From: Flavonifractor porci
Lineage (GTDB): Bacteria > Bacillota > Clostridia > Oscillospirales > Oscillospiraceae
DNA length: 64,000 bases
NCBI RefSeq assembly: GCF_037572415.1
Contig: NZ_JBBHLB010000005.1
Span: forward strand, 1 to 64,000
Reading direction: 5' to 3'
This document shows positions 33,214 through 41,877 of this stretch, piece by piece (the first letter of the stretch is position 1; the number at the start of each line of letters is the position of its first letter). Under the pieces are notes generated by a model. The model saw nothing but the letters and a program-made list of their open reading frames with translations. It searched no databases and had not been told where the DNA came from. Made by a program: the position numbers and the translations under genes.

Positions 33214-34506
33214 TCACTTCCGGTCCGCCAGCGCCACAAAGGGGCTGCGGAGCTTGGTGCTGTTCTTGATCTTCAGGGGATTGTTTACCTTGGGGGCGCC
33301 GTTACAGCGGTACACCATGCGGAAGCAGTTCTGATCGGTCAGGAACTCCACATGGATGGACCAGTCCTGCTTGGCGGCGCCCTTGGTCAGCAGGATATAC
33401 TGGAAGGGATCCACCAGCATGATGTCGCCCTTGGTGCCCAGAGCGGAGCAGCTGTCCTCAAACAGGACAGGCTTGTTCAGCACCCGCTGGGTATCAAAGC
33501 CGCCCAGGCCGCCCTCGGGGTTCCACAGGAACTTGGACTCGTCGCCGCTCTTGATGGCCAGCAGAGGCAGCTGCTCCTCCACGTCGGGGTGCATCAGCCA
33601 CACCAGGCGGTTGCGGTTCTTGGGCATGGCGCTGGCCTGCATCTTTACGGCGTTGTTGCCCACAAAGGTGCCGTTGGGCTGAGACTGCTCCTTGGCCACG
33701 GTGATGAGGGCCTTGGAGTTGATGATGCCCAGAGGCTTGCCCACGCCGTCGCCGGCAATCACCGCATCGGTCAGCAGCCGGTCAGCCGCCAGGGAGAAGC
33801 CGGTAGAGGCAAAGCCGGTCATAAAGGCCGCGTCCTGCAGCATTTCATCGGTGCAGTAGAGGAAGCCCATCATCTTCTCCAGATCCATCTTCATCTCCCG
33901 GAACTGAGGCTTGCTGGCGGCCACGGTGGATCCCTCAGTGGCCCAGTACATCTGCACGCCGCCGAACACCGACTTGCTCACGTCGGTCTCATCGGCGCTG
34001 ATCCACCGCATGGAGTTGGCCGCGCTGGAGCAGGTGTAACGGTCCAGGCGATTGAGCAGGGGGCTCATCTGCACCGCGCTCTCCAGGATCGCGCCGGCAA
34101 AATCGGTCTGGATGGCAAAGCCGCCGTCGGCGCCGATGCCCTCATTGGCGCCAAGCACCGCGTTGTTCACCTGATGCAACCGCTTGTCCTCCACGTGGTT
34201 CTTCCGGAAATTGTAGATGGCGGCCAGCTGCTCACCGATGGAAGCAAAGGGCTTGTCCTCGCCTCCCTTACCCTCCTTGGGGGCCTTGCCTTTGTCGTGC
34301 AGGATACCGTCATAGACGGGATCGGCATTCTCCTGGCTCTGCTTGGCCAGGCTCTCCAGGCTCTTGATCTGGTTGTTGATGCCCTCCATTTGCTCGGTGA
34401 TCTTGTCCACCTCGTCATAGTTGCCCTCATCAGCGAAGGCCTGGGCCTTGGCCAGTAGCTGGCTCTTCTGGGCCCGCAGGTCAGTGATCTTCTCCATAAA
34501 GTCCAT
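33214..34506 (-). CDS. HK97-fold major capsid protein
   Basis: 430 aa from ATG 34506 (AAAGGAG 7 bases upstream). Residues 1-110 are a coiled-coil delta/scaffold domain (KITDLRAQKSQLLAKAQAFADEGNYDEVDKITEQMEGINNQIKSLE), presumably cut off by the ClpP-like protease encoded next to it. The rest has the HK97 pattern: GGFAIQTDFAGAILES, SPLLNRLDRY, MGFLYCTDEMLQDA, ILLTKGAAKQDWSIHVEFLTDQNCFRMVYRCNG. It forms the icosahedral shell. Confidence 0.9.
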   Translation of the reverse strand: MDFMEKITDLRAQKSQLLAKAQAFADEGNYDEVDKITEQMEGINNQIKSLESLAKQSQENADPVYDGILHDKGKAPKEGKGGEDKPFASIGEQLAAIYNFRKNHVEDKRLHQVNNAVLGANEGIGADGGFAIQTDFAGAILESAVQMSPLLNRLDRYTCSSAANSMRWISADETDVSKSVFGGVQMYWATEGSTVAASKPQFREMKMDLEKMMGFLYCTDEMLQDAAFMTGFASTGFSLAADRLLTDAVIAGDGVGKPLGIINSKALITVAKEQSQPNGTFVGNNAVKMQASAMPKNRNRLVWLMHPDVEEQLPLLAIKSGDESKFLWNPEGGLGGFDTQRVLNKPVLFEDSCSALGTKGDIMLVDPFQYILLTKGAAKQDWSIHVEFLTDQNCFRMVYRCNGAPKVNNPLKIKNSTKLRSPFVALADRK

Positions 34507-34524
34507 AGTCTTGGCTCCTTTCAT

Positions 34525-35229
34525 TTAAAAATTTGCAAGCGCTCTCAGCCTTGCCAGAGCGCGTTTTGCCTTTTCCTTTGCCTCGGTATCACGCCGCACC
34601 TCGTCCATGTGGTCCTGATACCGCTGCCTCATGGCGGCCGTCAGCCGGATTCGCCCGCCCACCGCCGCCACGAAGGCCGCCGGGTCCTCCTCCACGCCGG
34701 GCAGGCCCACGATCTCATCAATCAGTCCGTAGTCCAGCGCCTGGCTGGGGCTGATCCAGATATTTTTCTCCATCAGCGCGATCAGCTCCTCCCGGCTTTT
34801 GGCGCTGCTGTGGGCGGTGTAGACCTCCAGCACACAGTCCCGGGCATTGCGCAGCGCCTCCGCAGACCGGCGCATATCGTGGTAATCACCCTCTGCAACG
34901 GCGCTGGGGTTGTGGTAGCAAAGCAGGGCCCCAGGCTCACTCTGGATGACCTGGCACCCGGTAGCCGCCAGGGTGGCTGCGCTGGCCCCATAGCCCTGGA
35001 ACAGGGCTGTGGTCTTGCCCTGATACCGCCGCAGCATGGAGCGGATCTCAGTGCCCACCGTCATGTCCCCGCCGGGGGAGTTGATGAGCAGGGTCACCTC
35101 ATCCCCGCCGGCCGCATCCAGGGCAGCCTGGATGTCCATAGGGGCCGTGATATCCCGAAAGCCCCACCAGCGCAGCACGTCGGCGGAATCGTTGTCCCAC
35201 AGCTCTCCCCTGAGTGCGATGTCAACCAT
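34525..35229 (-). CDS. ClpP-type prohead protease
   Basis: 234 aa. VTLLINSPGGDMTVGTEIRSML, GYGASAATLAATGC (catalytic Ser in ASAAT) and ALLCYHNP (His) show the S14 ClpP fold used by many HK97-type phages as prohead protease. DYGLIDEIVG is the usual C-terminal signature. It overlaps the portal gene by eight bases and precedes the capsid gene, whose N-terminal domain is its likely substrate. Confidence 0.85.
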   Translation of the reverse strand: MVDIALRGELWDNDSADVLRWWGFRDITAPMDIQAALDAAGGDEVTLLINSPGGDMTVGTEIRSMLRRYQGKTTALFQGYGASAATLAATGCQVIQSEPGALLCYHNPSAVAEGDYHDMRRSAEALRNARDCVLEVYTAHSSAKSREELIALMEKNIWISPSQALDYGLIDEIVGLPGVEEDPAAFVAAVGGRIRLTAAMRQRYQDHMDEVRRDTEAKEKAKRALARLRALANF

Positions 35230-36448
35230 CTGTTACTACCTCTCCTTTCAGCACGGACTCCAAGGAGCCCAGATTTTTTGTCACCAGGAACTGCTGACCC
35301 AGACCGCCAGGGATGGGGTTCATCTCCTCCTTGGCCCTGGCCTCGTCCGGGTTCATCATGGAATTCTGGATCATCTCCCGGTAGAAGTTGGATCTGGTGG
35401 TTGGGTCCGCCCGCAGCAGCACCTCCACCACGCCGTGGATGTACACGCCCTCCAGCCTCTGAGCCGGGGTAGGCAGCTTCCAGGTATCCTCGTCCTCCCA
35501 TTGCACCACATAGGGCAGCAGCACGTCCGTCACATAGTTCAGCCGCTGCTGGGAGTTACTGTTATAGCTCTCCTTGCCGGTCTGGAGCATATGCTTTGGA
35601 ACACCGGTAAACCGGGCCACCTCCTCCACGGCAAACTCCCGACTCTCAATGAACTGGCTGTCCTTCTGGTTGAGACCCATGGGGGTAAACTTCATCCCAT
35701 GATCCAGCACCGCCACCGCAAAGGCATCGTCTGTGGCATAAGATTTGAACTGATCCTTGACCTTGTTTCTGGTGTCCGGGTTTGCATCCGTATCGACCTC
35801 TACGATGCCGCTCAGCCGGGCCCCGTTCTGATAAAACTTTTTGCTGTACCGTTGCGCCATGGCGTCCACCGCGATGGCCTCCCGGGCCAGCTGTAGAAAT
35901 CCACGACCGTGGATACCGTCGTAGGTCTCAAAGAACAGGAAGGACAGCTCATAGTTGGAGAATCGCTTCACCACGCCGTCCACGTTGTACTCGTACCAAT
36001 ACTGACCGCTGTCCGGGTCCTTGAGAATCGAGCAGCACTCGGTGGGCAGCGGCAGGCGCTGGATCACCCGGCCAGCGCTGTCCCTCCGGTTCCACACTGC
36101 GCCGAAGCCGTGCCAGAATGCGTTGGACATGACGACCTTCCGCATCATGAACGGCGACATATGGTCATTGGGCCGGGCCTTGAGCATCCTGCGCAGATAT
36201 TCATCTTCATACGGGATCCTGGCGTCTCCATCTTTGCGGTACGCCCCGAAGGGAATCAGGCCGAAGGAGTTGGTCAGGATCCGGTGGGCTGCCGCCACCG
36301 GGGACAGGCGTTCCGCATTTCCCTGACTCCCCTCCATCAGCTCCCCGCTCAAAAAGATCCGCTTAAACCACGCCTGGACCTCATCCCAGCTGAGGGCCTG
36401 TTCCTCCATACCGGCCTTGGTACCCTGCATGGCCTGGCCTAAAATCAC
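35222..36448 (-). CDS. Phage portal protein (HK97 type)
   Basis: 408 aa, GTG start with GAGGAGG. HRILTNSFGLIPFGAYRKDGDARIP, NDHMSPFMMRKVVMSNAFWHGFGAVW, LSFLFFETYDGIHGRGFLQLAREAI and AVEEVARFTGVPKHMLQ are conserved in the HK97 portal family. It forms the dodecameric ring for DNA passage. Confidence 0.9.
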   Translation of the reverse strand: MILGQAMQGTKAGMEEQALSWDEVQAWFKRIFLSGELMEGSQGNAERLSPVAAAHRILTNSFGLIPFGAYRKDGDARIPYEDEYLRRMLKARPNDHMSPFMMRKVVMSNAFWHGFGAVWNRRDSAGRVIQRLPLPTECCSILKDPDSGQYWYEYNVDGVVKRFSNYELSFLFFETYDGIHGRGFLQLAREAIAVDAMAQRYSKKFYQNGARLSGIVEVDTDANPDTRNKVKDQFKSYATDDAFAVAVLDHGMKFTPMGLNQKDSQFIESREFAVEEVARFTGVPKHMLQTGKESYNSNSQQRLNYVTDVLLPYVVQWEDEDTWKLPTPAQRLEGVYIHGVVEVLLRADPTTRSNFYREMIQNSMMNPDEARAKEEMNPIPGGLGQQFLVTKNLGSLESVLKGEVVTDG

Positions 36449-36642
36449 GATTTACCGCCTCCTCTCGACCTGGCGATGATAAAGGCATAGGCCGCCAGAC
36501 ATACCCCGGCCGCTGCAAATCCGGCCGGCTTACCATACTGCTCATAGGCCGCCGCCGTCAGGCACACGCCTGCGGCGATCAGAAGCAGGTCGTCCAGATA
36601 GAGACCCAGTGCCTTGCCCAGCTGTTTCAGTCGCTTTTTCAA
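36445..36642 (-). CDS. Small membrane protein of the head module
   Basis: 65 aa from a TTG at 36642 (GGAGGA 6 bases upstream). After a basic start (KKRLKQLGKALGLY) it has two membrane segments (DDLLLIAAGVCLTAAAYEQYG and GFAAAGVCLAAYAFIIA). It overlaps the portal start. Similar small membrane proteins sit next to terminase and portal in some Clostridia prophages. Role unknown. Confidence 0.6.
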   Translation of the reverse strand: MKKRLKQLGKALGLYLDDLLLIAAGVCLTAAAYEQYGKPAGFAAAGVCLAAYAFIIARSRGGGKS

Positions 36643-36710
36643 ATCTACTCCTCCTGCAAAAAACAAACTTCCGCCGTCCATATCGCAGACGGCGGAAGTT
36701 TTCTACGTAT

Positions 36711-37358
36711 CTACTTTGGTTTTTTACCATGTTTTGCGTGAACTGGTTCTGTAAGGGCACGTTCTACGGGCCAGCCATAATTATAGATTCTGCGGCCTAT
36801 GGTCGCACGGTGGATTCCTGTTATTTCAGCCCATTGTGATAGAGTATGGGCTTCCCCCTTAAACAAGAGCACTGTGTTATTGCGTCTATTATTCTCCTGC
36901 ACCTTCAATGTGACCCATCGACAATTTTCTGGTGAATACTCTTTTCTATTATCAATTCGGTCTATCGTCAAAAGTTCAGAATAGCCATGTCCATAAGCCC
37001 ATGCTCGAAACACAGCAAAATCGTGCCATTCCAGACAGACTGCTATCCCGCGTCCTCCATAACGAGAAAAACTTGGATTCTTAGGGTTTTCACACCTTCG
37101 GCGCATATCCACCCAAATACTGTATAGCCTTGTATTTTTCCCGCCGTGCCTAGTCGCAGCCTTTATAGCGCGTACTGGCCTTCCACATCCACAGTCCGAC
37201 TCACCACTTCCTCTTAGGTTATGTCCATGCCTAATTACAATATTTCCACAATCACATCTACACAACCATCTGACATTTCCGTATGGGTCGTTCTCAGCTC
37301 TTTCAATTACCGTTAACCGCCCAAACCTCTGCCCGGTCAGGTCAATCAGTTTTCCCAT
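36711..37358 (-). CDS. HNH/AP2-type homing endonuclease-like protein
   Basis: 215 aa from ATG 37358 (GGGGTGAATGTG upstream). GKLIDLTGQRFGRLTVIERAENDPYGNVRWLCRCDCGN with the SDCGCG zinc cysteines, then RLYSIWVDMRRRCENPKNPSFSRYGGRGIAVC and the ENCRWVTLKVQENNRRNN motif, match phage selfish HNH/AP2 proteins. Its base use is more AT-rich than that of the structural genes on both sides. It is probably a free-standing mobile gene inside the head operon. Confidence 0.75.
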   Translation of the reverse strand: MGKLIDLTGQRFGRLTVIERAENDPYGNVRWLCRCDCGNIVIRHGHNLRGSGESDCGCGRPVRAIKAATRHGGKNTRLYSIWVDMRRRCENPKNPSFSRYGGRGIAVCLEWHDFAVFRAWAYGHGYSELLTIDRIDNRKEYSPENCRWVTLKVQENNRRNNTVLLFKGEAHTLSQWAEITGIHRATIGRRIYNYGWPVERALTEPVHAKHGKKPK

Positions 37359-37614
37359 CACATTCACCCCTGGACAGCATATGTACCAGCTCGTCCTGCT
37401 CTTTCTCCATGTCACAGATTTCGTGATTGAGCACACCAAGCATCGTCTGGATGTCCAGCGCATACGACTTGATAAATTCATGGTAGGGGCCGAATACGCT
37501 TTTCTCCCGGATAAAAAAGGTGACTTTGGTGTCCACAGCATCTACCAGCACGCGCAGGGTGTTGAAGTTGGCCTGCACGTCCTCCGCTTTCCCTTTGGCA
37601 GAATTCCTTATCAT
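37342..37614 (-). CDS. Small helical phage protein
   Basis: 90 aa, AGGAGG before the ATG. A helical protein (NFNTLRVLVDAVDTKVTFFIREKSVFGPYHEFIKSYALDIQTMLGVLNHEICDMEKEQDEL) that overlaps the HNH gene start by 17 bases. No family recognised. Confidence 0.55.
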   Translation of the reverse strand: MIRNSAKGKAEDVQANFNTLRVLVDAVDTKVTFFIREKSVFGPYHEFIKSYALDIQTMLGVLNHEICDMEKEQDELVHMLSRGECDGKTD

Positions 37615-37725
37615 AAAAACCTCCTGTTGATTTCCCCCGGAGGCTGTGGCATAATAGATTTGCCAAACCTTCGGGTGTGGTGCAATAGGAACAGTCCGAT
37701 ACTTGTCGAGGGTGCCGGGCTGTTT

Positions 37726-37902
37726 CTATTTTTTTAGTTTTCCGTGCTGTTCTTGGATTCCTTCACGGACTATCTCCGAACGGCTTTTCCCTTTCACTTC
37801 GCAGCACTCGTCAAGTTGTGTCAAAGTTTCTTGGTCTAACCGTACACGGAGCATATAGTCTTTTGGATTCTCAGAAGTAGGACGGCCTTTCTTTGCAACC
37901 AC
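37726..37902 (-). CDS. Ribbon-helix-helix (CopG-type) protein
   Basis: 58 aa from a GTG at 37902 with GGCGGTGAA upstream. DYMLRVRLDQETLTQLDECCEVKGKSRSEIVREGIQEQH is a complete RHH fold (strand, helix, helix). Such proteins bind paired direct or inverted repeats as repressors. Two copies of a 12-bp repeat lie just upstream, so autoregulation is likely. Confidence 0.7.
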   Translation of the reverse strand: MVAKKGRPTSENPKDYMLRVRLDQETLTQLDECCEVKGKSRSEIVREGIQEQHGKLKK

Positions 37903-37918
37903 CTGTTCACCGCCTTTC

Positions 37919-37952
37919 TTGTTGCTACAATAAACATATATTGTTGCTACAA
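37919..37952 (-). promoter_or_regulatory. Direct repeats upstream of the RHH gene
   Basis: TTGTTGCTACAA occurs twice, at 37919-37930 and 37941-37952, exactly 22 bp apart (two helical turns). This suits cooperative binding of an RHH dimer pair. The element overlaps the AT-rich start region of the RHH gene, downstream of the terminase gene. Confidence 0.55.
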
Positions 37953-38021
37953 GAAAATCAAGAGGTTTTGAAAAAATTTCCGTTGTCTGCAATATGAACT
38001 TTTCAAGGTGCAATTTTATCC

Positions 38022-39767
38022 TCACAGAGACCATGAAGGGTCTGAGACGTGTTGGTTGATATCCGGCCCCACCGGCATTCGGATCAATGCCGTGGCCATG
38101 GCGATGATCCAGGCCACCGTCATATCAATGCGGTTTGTGCTTCGGTTCTTCAGCGGCCGGATGTTTTCGTTGGCGTCCACGTAGCACCGCACGCCCCCAA
38201 AGCAGAACCTGGCGCAGGTATTGTGCTCATGGAGCAGCTCATGGGCACGCATCAGCCGCTCCAGCTCCTTCATGGCCGGGGACAGTTCCTTGATGGTCTG
38301 TGGGATCTCCACCACGTTGATGCCCCTGTCCATAAGCCGCTGAGTCAGGGTGCGGCTCAGATAGGGGTCCACCCCCAGCGTGTCCAGGTTGAATGCGCCG
38401 GCGCACCAGGCCACCGTCTGCTCAATCATGGAGAAGTCCACCATATCCCCGGGGCACAGGGTGATAAACTCCGCTCTGGCCCAGTCCCGGTAGGGCACAT
38501 GGTCCCGCTGCTCGGCCTCCAGCACACCCTCCTCCGGCCGCCAAGCCCAGAACAAGGTCACCCAGGTATCCAGCCCCTCCTGGGGCGGGAACAGCAGGGT
38601 CAGTGCCGTCAGGTCGGTGGTGGTGGACAGATCCAGCCCGCCGAAGCACTTTTTCCCCATCAGGTAATCCCGAACAGCCTGCCGCCGGTCTGTGACCTTC
38701 AGGCTCTGCCACTCCTCCCGGTTCCACTGGGTCTTGTCGTACAGCCCCAGAGGCAGCCAGCCCACCGATTTGGTGGCGATCCACTGGTTGAGCCGCAGCC
38801 ACCGGAAGAGCCGTTCCGCCGCCTCGCTCTGTTTGGCGGCCCTGGCCTCCCGTCGGAAGTCTCGCAGCTTCAGGTTGTGACCCAGGCCCGGGTTACAGGC
38901 ATACCACACAGCCTCGTCGTAGATATCCAGCTCCGCTATCCTGTCCGGATCGTCACCGGTGAGGACAGAGACGCCATACATGATGGGGCACCAGGCCGGG
39001 TCGTCGGCATCCAGCTCCCGCTCAGGCTCCCCCCGCCGCCAGGCCAGGATGCGCCGGCACTTCTCATGGATCTCCCAGCCGATGCTCTTCCGGTCCGGGT
39101 CGTCGCCGGCGGTGGTGAGGACGATGACCGCCTGCTGCCGCCGGGCGGCATCGGAGCCTGCGGTGAGCACGTCCCACAGCCGCCGGTTGGGCTGGGCGTG
39201 CAGCTCGTCGAAGATAATGGCGCTGAAGGAGTAGCCGTGCTTGGTCTCGGCGTCGGCGGAGTACACCTTCAGCACGCCGCCGTACCTGGTGTGGATCTCC
39301 CCCTTGGAATCCACCGCCCAGGCGATGGGGTCGTGCTCAGGCTGGCCCAGGCAGGTATGCTCCACCATGTATTTGGCAGCCTCGTACACCTGGGCGGCGT
39401 TTTCCTTGTCGGAGGAGAAAATGCCAACTTTGGGCCGCTTCTCCCCGTCCCACAGCAGATGGTACATCCCAAGACCGGCGGAAAACTCTGTCTTGCCGTT
39501 CTTCTTGGGCAGCTCGTCATAGAGGAAACGCCGGTACCGGCTCCAGCTGCCGTCCTCGTCCTGCTCCTGGACTCCGTAGAAGCTGCGGATGGCGTCCAGC
39601 TCCCAGTCCAACAGCTGGAAAGGCTCTCCCGCCCATTCGTTGGAGCCAAAGCACAGCAGGGAGAAGAAGTCCAGCACGTCCTGCACCGCCTGCTCGCTGT
39701 ACCGCAGCATGGCGCCGTCGTCCGGGGCGCACACCGTCACCGGTCCCAGTTGGAGCAACTCAGGCAC
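38022..39767 (-). CDS. Terminase large subunit
   Basis: 581 aa, GTG start with GGAGGA. ATPase domain: ELPKKNGKTEFSA (Walker A), SFSAIIFDELHAQP (Walker B and catalytic Glu), VIVLTTAGDD (coupling motif). Nuclease domain: GGLDLSTTTDLTAL, VDPYLS and NRIDMTVAWIIA aspartates. Cuts and packages phage DNA. Terminase_1 family with P27-type small subunit upstream. Confidence 0.92.
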   Translation of the reverse strand: MPELLQLGPVTVCAPDDGAMLRYSEQAVQDVLDFFSLLCFGSNEWAGEPFQLLDWELDAIRSFYGVQEQDEDGSWSRYRRFLYDELPKKNGKTEFSAGLGMYHLLWDGEKRPKVGIFSSDKENAAQVYEAAKYMVEHTCLGQPEHDPIAWAVDSKGEIHTRYGGVLKVYSADAETKHGYSFSAIIFDELHAQPNRRLWDVLTAGSDAARRQQAVIVLTTAGDDPDRKSIGWEIHEKCRRILAWRRGEPERELDADDPAWCPIMYGVSVLTGDDPDRIAELDIYDEAVWYACNPGLGHNLKLRDFRREARAAKQSEAAERLFRWLRLNQWIATKSVGWLPLGLYDKTQWNREEWQSLKVTDRRQAVRDYLMGKKCFGGLDLSTTTDLTALTLLFPPQEGLDTWVTLFWAWRPEEGVLEAEQRDHVPYRDWARAEFITLCPGDMVDFSMIEQTVAWCAGAFNLDTLGVDPYLSRTLTQRLMDRGINVVEIPQTIKELSPAMKELERLMRAHELLHEHNTCARFCFGGVRCYVDANENIRPLKNRSTNRIDMTVAWIIAMATALIRMPVGPDINQHVSDPSWSL

Positions 39768-40245
39768 GGCGCATCCGCTCCTCCATCATCTGCTCAAAGG
39801 GGTTTTTCTCCTTCTTCTTTGCCCCCTCAGGCAGCACCAGACGGCACCGGCTTGTGATGGTCATGCCCATATCGTTGGCGCAGGCCCTGGCCTGCTTGAA
39901 GCAGGTGTTCTGGATCTTGGTCCACTTCTCCGCCAGGGCGGAGTTTTTTGCCGCCAGGGCCTCCCCTGCCATCTTGCAGACCTGGGCATACTGGGCCTGG
40001 GCCACCACATAGCGCCCCAGGGTATCCCGGTCCAGTTGAGCCGCCCCTATATCGGTAGCCAGCAGCTCTTTGGCCAGGGCCCGGAACTCCTTTCGGTGCT
40101 CTTCCGGCAGCCATTTGGGCAAGCGCATGGTTTGGGGCTTGGGCAGGTTCACCTCCTGGGCGGCCCGCTGGGCCTTCTCGCTTTTGCTCAGGTGCTTCCG
40201 GCCGTTCCCCTCCAGCACAGCCAGGCGTTGTCTCGGTCCAGGCAT
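39760..40245 (-). CDS. Terminase small subunit, P27 family
   Basis: 161 aa from ATG 40245 (AAAGGGGGG 5-6 bases upstream). KPQTMRLPKWLPEEHRKEFRALAKELLATDIGAAQLDRDTLGRYVVAQAQY and the C-terminal NPFEQMMEERMR are the P27 pattern. It recognises the pac/cos site. Eight-base overlap with the large subunit. Confidence 0.85.
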   Translation of the reverse strand: MPGPRQRLAVLEGNGRKHLSKSEKAQRAAQEVNLPKPQTMRLPKWLPEEHRKEFRALAKELLATDIGAAQLDRDTLGRYVVAQAQYAQVCKMAGEALAAKNSALAEKWTKIQNTCFKQARACANDMGMTITSRCRLVLPEGAKKKEKNPFEQMMEERMRRA

Positions 40246-40266
40246 ACAGTCCCCCCTTTCTTCCAT

Positions 40267-41004
40267 TCATGTGGCGGGGCCAGCCCACTCCGCCACCCGG
40301 GTTCTGGCCGTCTCAAAATAACCCCGATCCAGTTCAAAGCCCACAAAGCGCCGGCCGGCATTCAGGCAGGCCATGGCTGTGGAACCACTTCCCATACAGT
40401 TGTCCAGCACTAAATCTCCTGGGTCGGTGTAGGTCCGTACCAGATACTCCAGCAACGCGACCGGTTTTTGGGTAGGGTGAAAGCGATGTTCCTTCCGGTT
40501 GGGAAAGCGGAGTACAGAGCGCGGATAGTTGGTAAAACGCTGCACACTTTCCTTGCCCATGTGGCGATAGACACCGCCCTTGCGTTCGCCACGCCGCACC
40601 ACCGGGCGTTCCAACGGGATCAGCCCCTGGGGGTGATATTTGGGCAAACGCTGATAAAAGACCAACATTAACTCGTGGGAGCGCATAGGCATCCGGTTTG
40701 CATTTGCATAGCCCACGGGGGAGTTCTTTTCCCATACCAGGTCATACCGGAAGAGCTTCCGGGCGCTGTTGATGAGATCGGTGGCAAAAGGCTGGGCCGC
40801 AAAGAGCACCAGCGCCCCCCGTGGTTTCAGCACCCGTCGGTAATGTTCCCATAGGGGCTGAAACGGGATCACTGTATCCCACGCACAGTTGGTGGTACCG
40901 TAGGGCAGGTCACACAGGACCAGATCCACACTTCCGGTTTCCACACGGCTCATACCTACCAAGCAGTCACAGTTATGCAGTCGAATCTGACGGTTGCGAT
41001 TGAT
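40267..41004 (-). CDS. Phage DNA methyltransferase (beta class, N4/N6)
   Basis: About 245 aa. IRLHNCDCLVGMSRVETGSVDLVLCDLPYGTTNCAWD carries motif IV (DLPYG), and DNCMGSGSTAMACLNAGRRFVGFELD is the AdoMet-binding motif I, in the order of beta-class enzymes. RFHPTQKPVALLEYLVR is typical. No ATG or GTG precedes the conserved N-terminus. GGAGG sits 7 bases before an ATC at 41004, so a non-standard start (ATC, or ATT nearby) is likely. Between HNH and terminase genes; probably protects phage DNA from restriction. Confidence 0.75.
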   Translation of the reverse strand: MNRNRQIRLHNCDCLVGMSRVETGSVDLVLCDLPYGTTNCAWDTVIPFQPLWEHYRRVLKPRGALVLFAAQPFATDLINSARKLFRYDLVWEKNSPVGYANANRMPMRSHELMLVFYQRLPKYHPQGLIPLERPVVRRGERKGGVYRHMGKESVQRFTNYPRSVLRFPNRKEHRFHPTQKPVALLEYLVRTYTDPGDLVLDNCMGSGSTAMACLNAGRRFVGFELDRGYFETARTRVAEWAGPAT

Positions 41005-41214
41005 GTTACTTCCTCCTCTCCAGACCCAGCTAGGTGGCCCTATTTCTCCGTGGGGAGAAAATCCCACACGAAGGGGGCCGCACGGTCTTACACACTTGGT
41101 CCTGAAACTTTTCCAGGCCGGGGGGAGGGGCTGGCAAGCCACAGGCTTGCCGTGGGCGCACAGGCACACAACGCGCCCACACACACGCGCCCAAGCCTTC
41201 CTCCGGTATGGTCC

Positions 41215-41586
41215 TTAACGCCTTGTCTTTTCCCGCCGTTTTTCCGCCTGTTCCAGCGCCGTTTTACGATCATGGCAGCGCTTACACAGGCTCTGGAGAT
41301 TGGACCTGTCGATGAACCTGGCCCAGTCCCCACAGTGGGGCTCCACATGATCCACCACCGTGGCCCGGGTGCGGATGCCACGCTTGGCACACTCCCGGCA
41401 CCAGGGCTCGGCCAGGATCTGGGTAGGCCGCAGGTCGTCGGTCCAGACGGGCAGGCTGTACCAGGCGTGCCACTCCGCCGACGCCTTTCTGGCCGCCGAC
41501 TTGGGTTTATGCCTGTCACAGTACCCCTCCCGGGTGAGGGCGGAGCACCCTGGGTGCCTGCATGGTCGGAGGGGCTTCATGGCCAC
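41215..41586 (-). CDS. HNH endonuclease
   Basis: 123 aa. CRHPGCSALTREGYCDRH is a small zinc knuckle. PWCRECAKRGIRTRATVVDHVEPHCGDWARFIDRSNLQSLCKRCHDRKTA is a complete HNH motif with four zinc cysteines. HNH genes next to terminase are usual in HK97-type phages and take part in cos cleavage and packaging. GGAGGTGA lies before the GTG/ATG start. Confidence 0.88.
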   Translation of the reverse strand: MAMKPLRPCRHPGCSALTREGYCDRHKPKSAARKASAEWHAWYSLPVWTDDLRPTQILAEPWCRECAKRGIRTRATVVDHVEPHCGDWARFIDRSNLQSLCKRCHDRKTALEQAEKRREKTRR

Positions 41587-41611
41587 GGGCTATCACCTCC
41601 GGGCAAAACAA

Positions 41612-41664
41612 AAAGCCAGAGCCCGACCACATCCCACGCTGGGATCATGTCGGGCTCTGGCTTT
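41612..41664 (-). terminator. Long hairpin terminator after the KTR gene
   Basis: A 16-bp perfect stem (AAAGCCAGAGCCCGAC and inverse) with an extra inner stem ATCCCA/TGGGAT. On the minus strand it is followed by TTTTTGTTTT. It overlaps the end of the KTR gene and separates it from the HNH gene. Confidence 0.75.
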
Positions 41665-41851
41665 CAAAGCACTGGCCTCTGTCGATGTCTACCGTCACGG
41701 TGCGCTTGCAGTTGCGGCAGTAGACGATTAAGTTTTGCGCTGCCGTGTCCATCTCCACCCGGAGCAGACGCTTGCGGCAGCCAGGACAGATTAGCCATCC
41801 ATCCTTCACGATTAGTTTACCACATTCACGTTCCACTTTCAACTTTTTCAC
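41645..41851 (-). CDS. Cysteine-rich KTR-domain protein
   Basis: 68 aa, GTG start. WLICPGCRKRLLRVEMDTAAQNLIVYCRNCKRTVTVDIDRG has two CxxC pairs of a zinc ribbon, and the CRNCKRT motif defines the KTR group common in Clostridia mobile elements. Likely a small nucleic-acid-binding protein. It is terminated at its own 3' end by a strong hairpin. Confidence 0.7.
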   Translation of the reverse strand: MKKLKVERECGKLIVKDGWLICPGCRKRLLRVEMDTAAQNLIVYCRNCKRTVTVDIDRGQCFESQSPT

Positions 41852-41877
41852 TCACTTTCTATGGGCTTTTTTACTTG

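Noticed and set aside
33352..34458. A 368-codon plus-strand frame opposite the capsid gene
   Set aside because: Leu/His/Gly-rich shadow of the HK97 capsid gene; no start signal.
38049..39857. A 602-codon open frame on the plus strand
   Set aside because: Antisense to the terminase large subunit, which has all expected motifs. Composition artefact.
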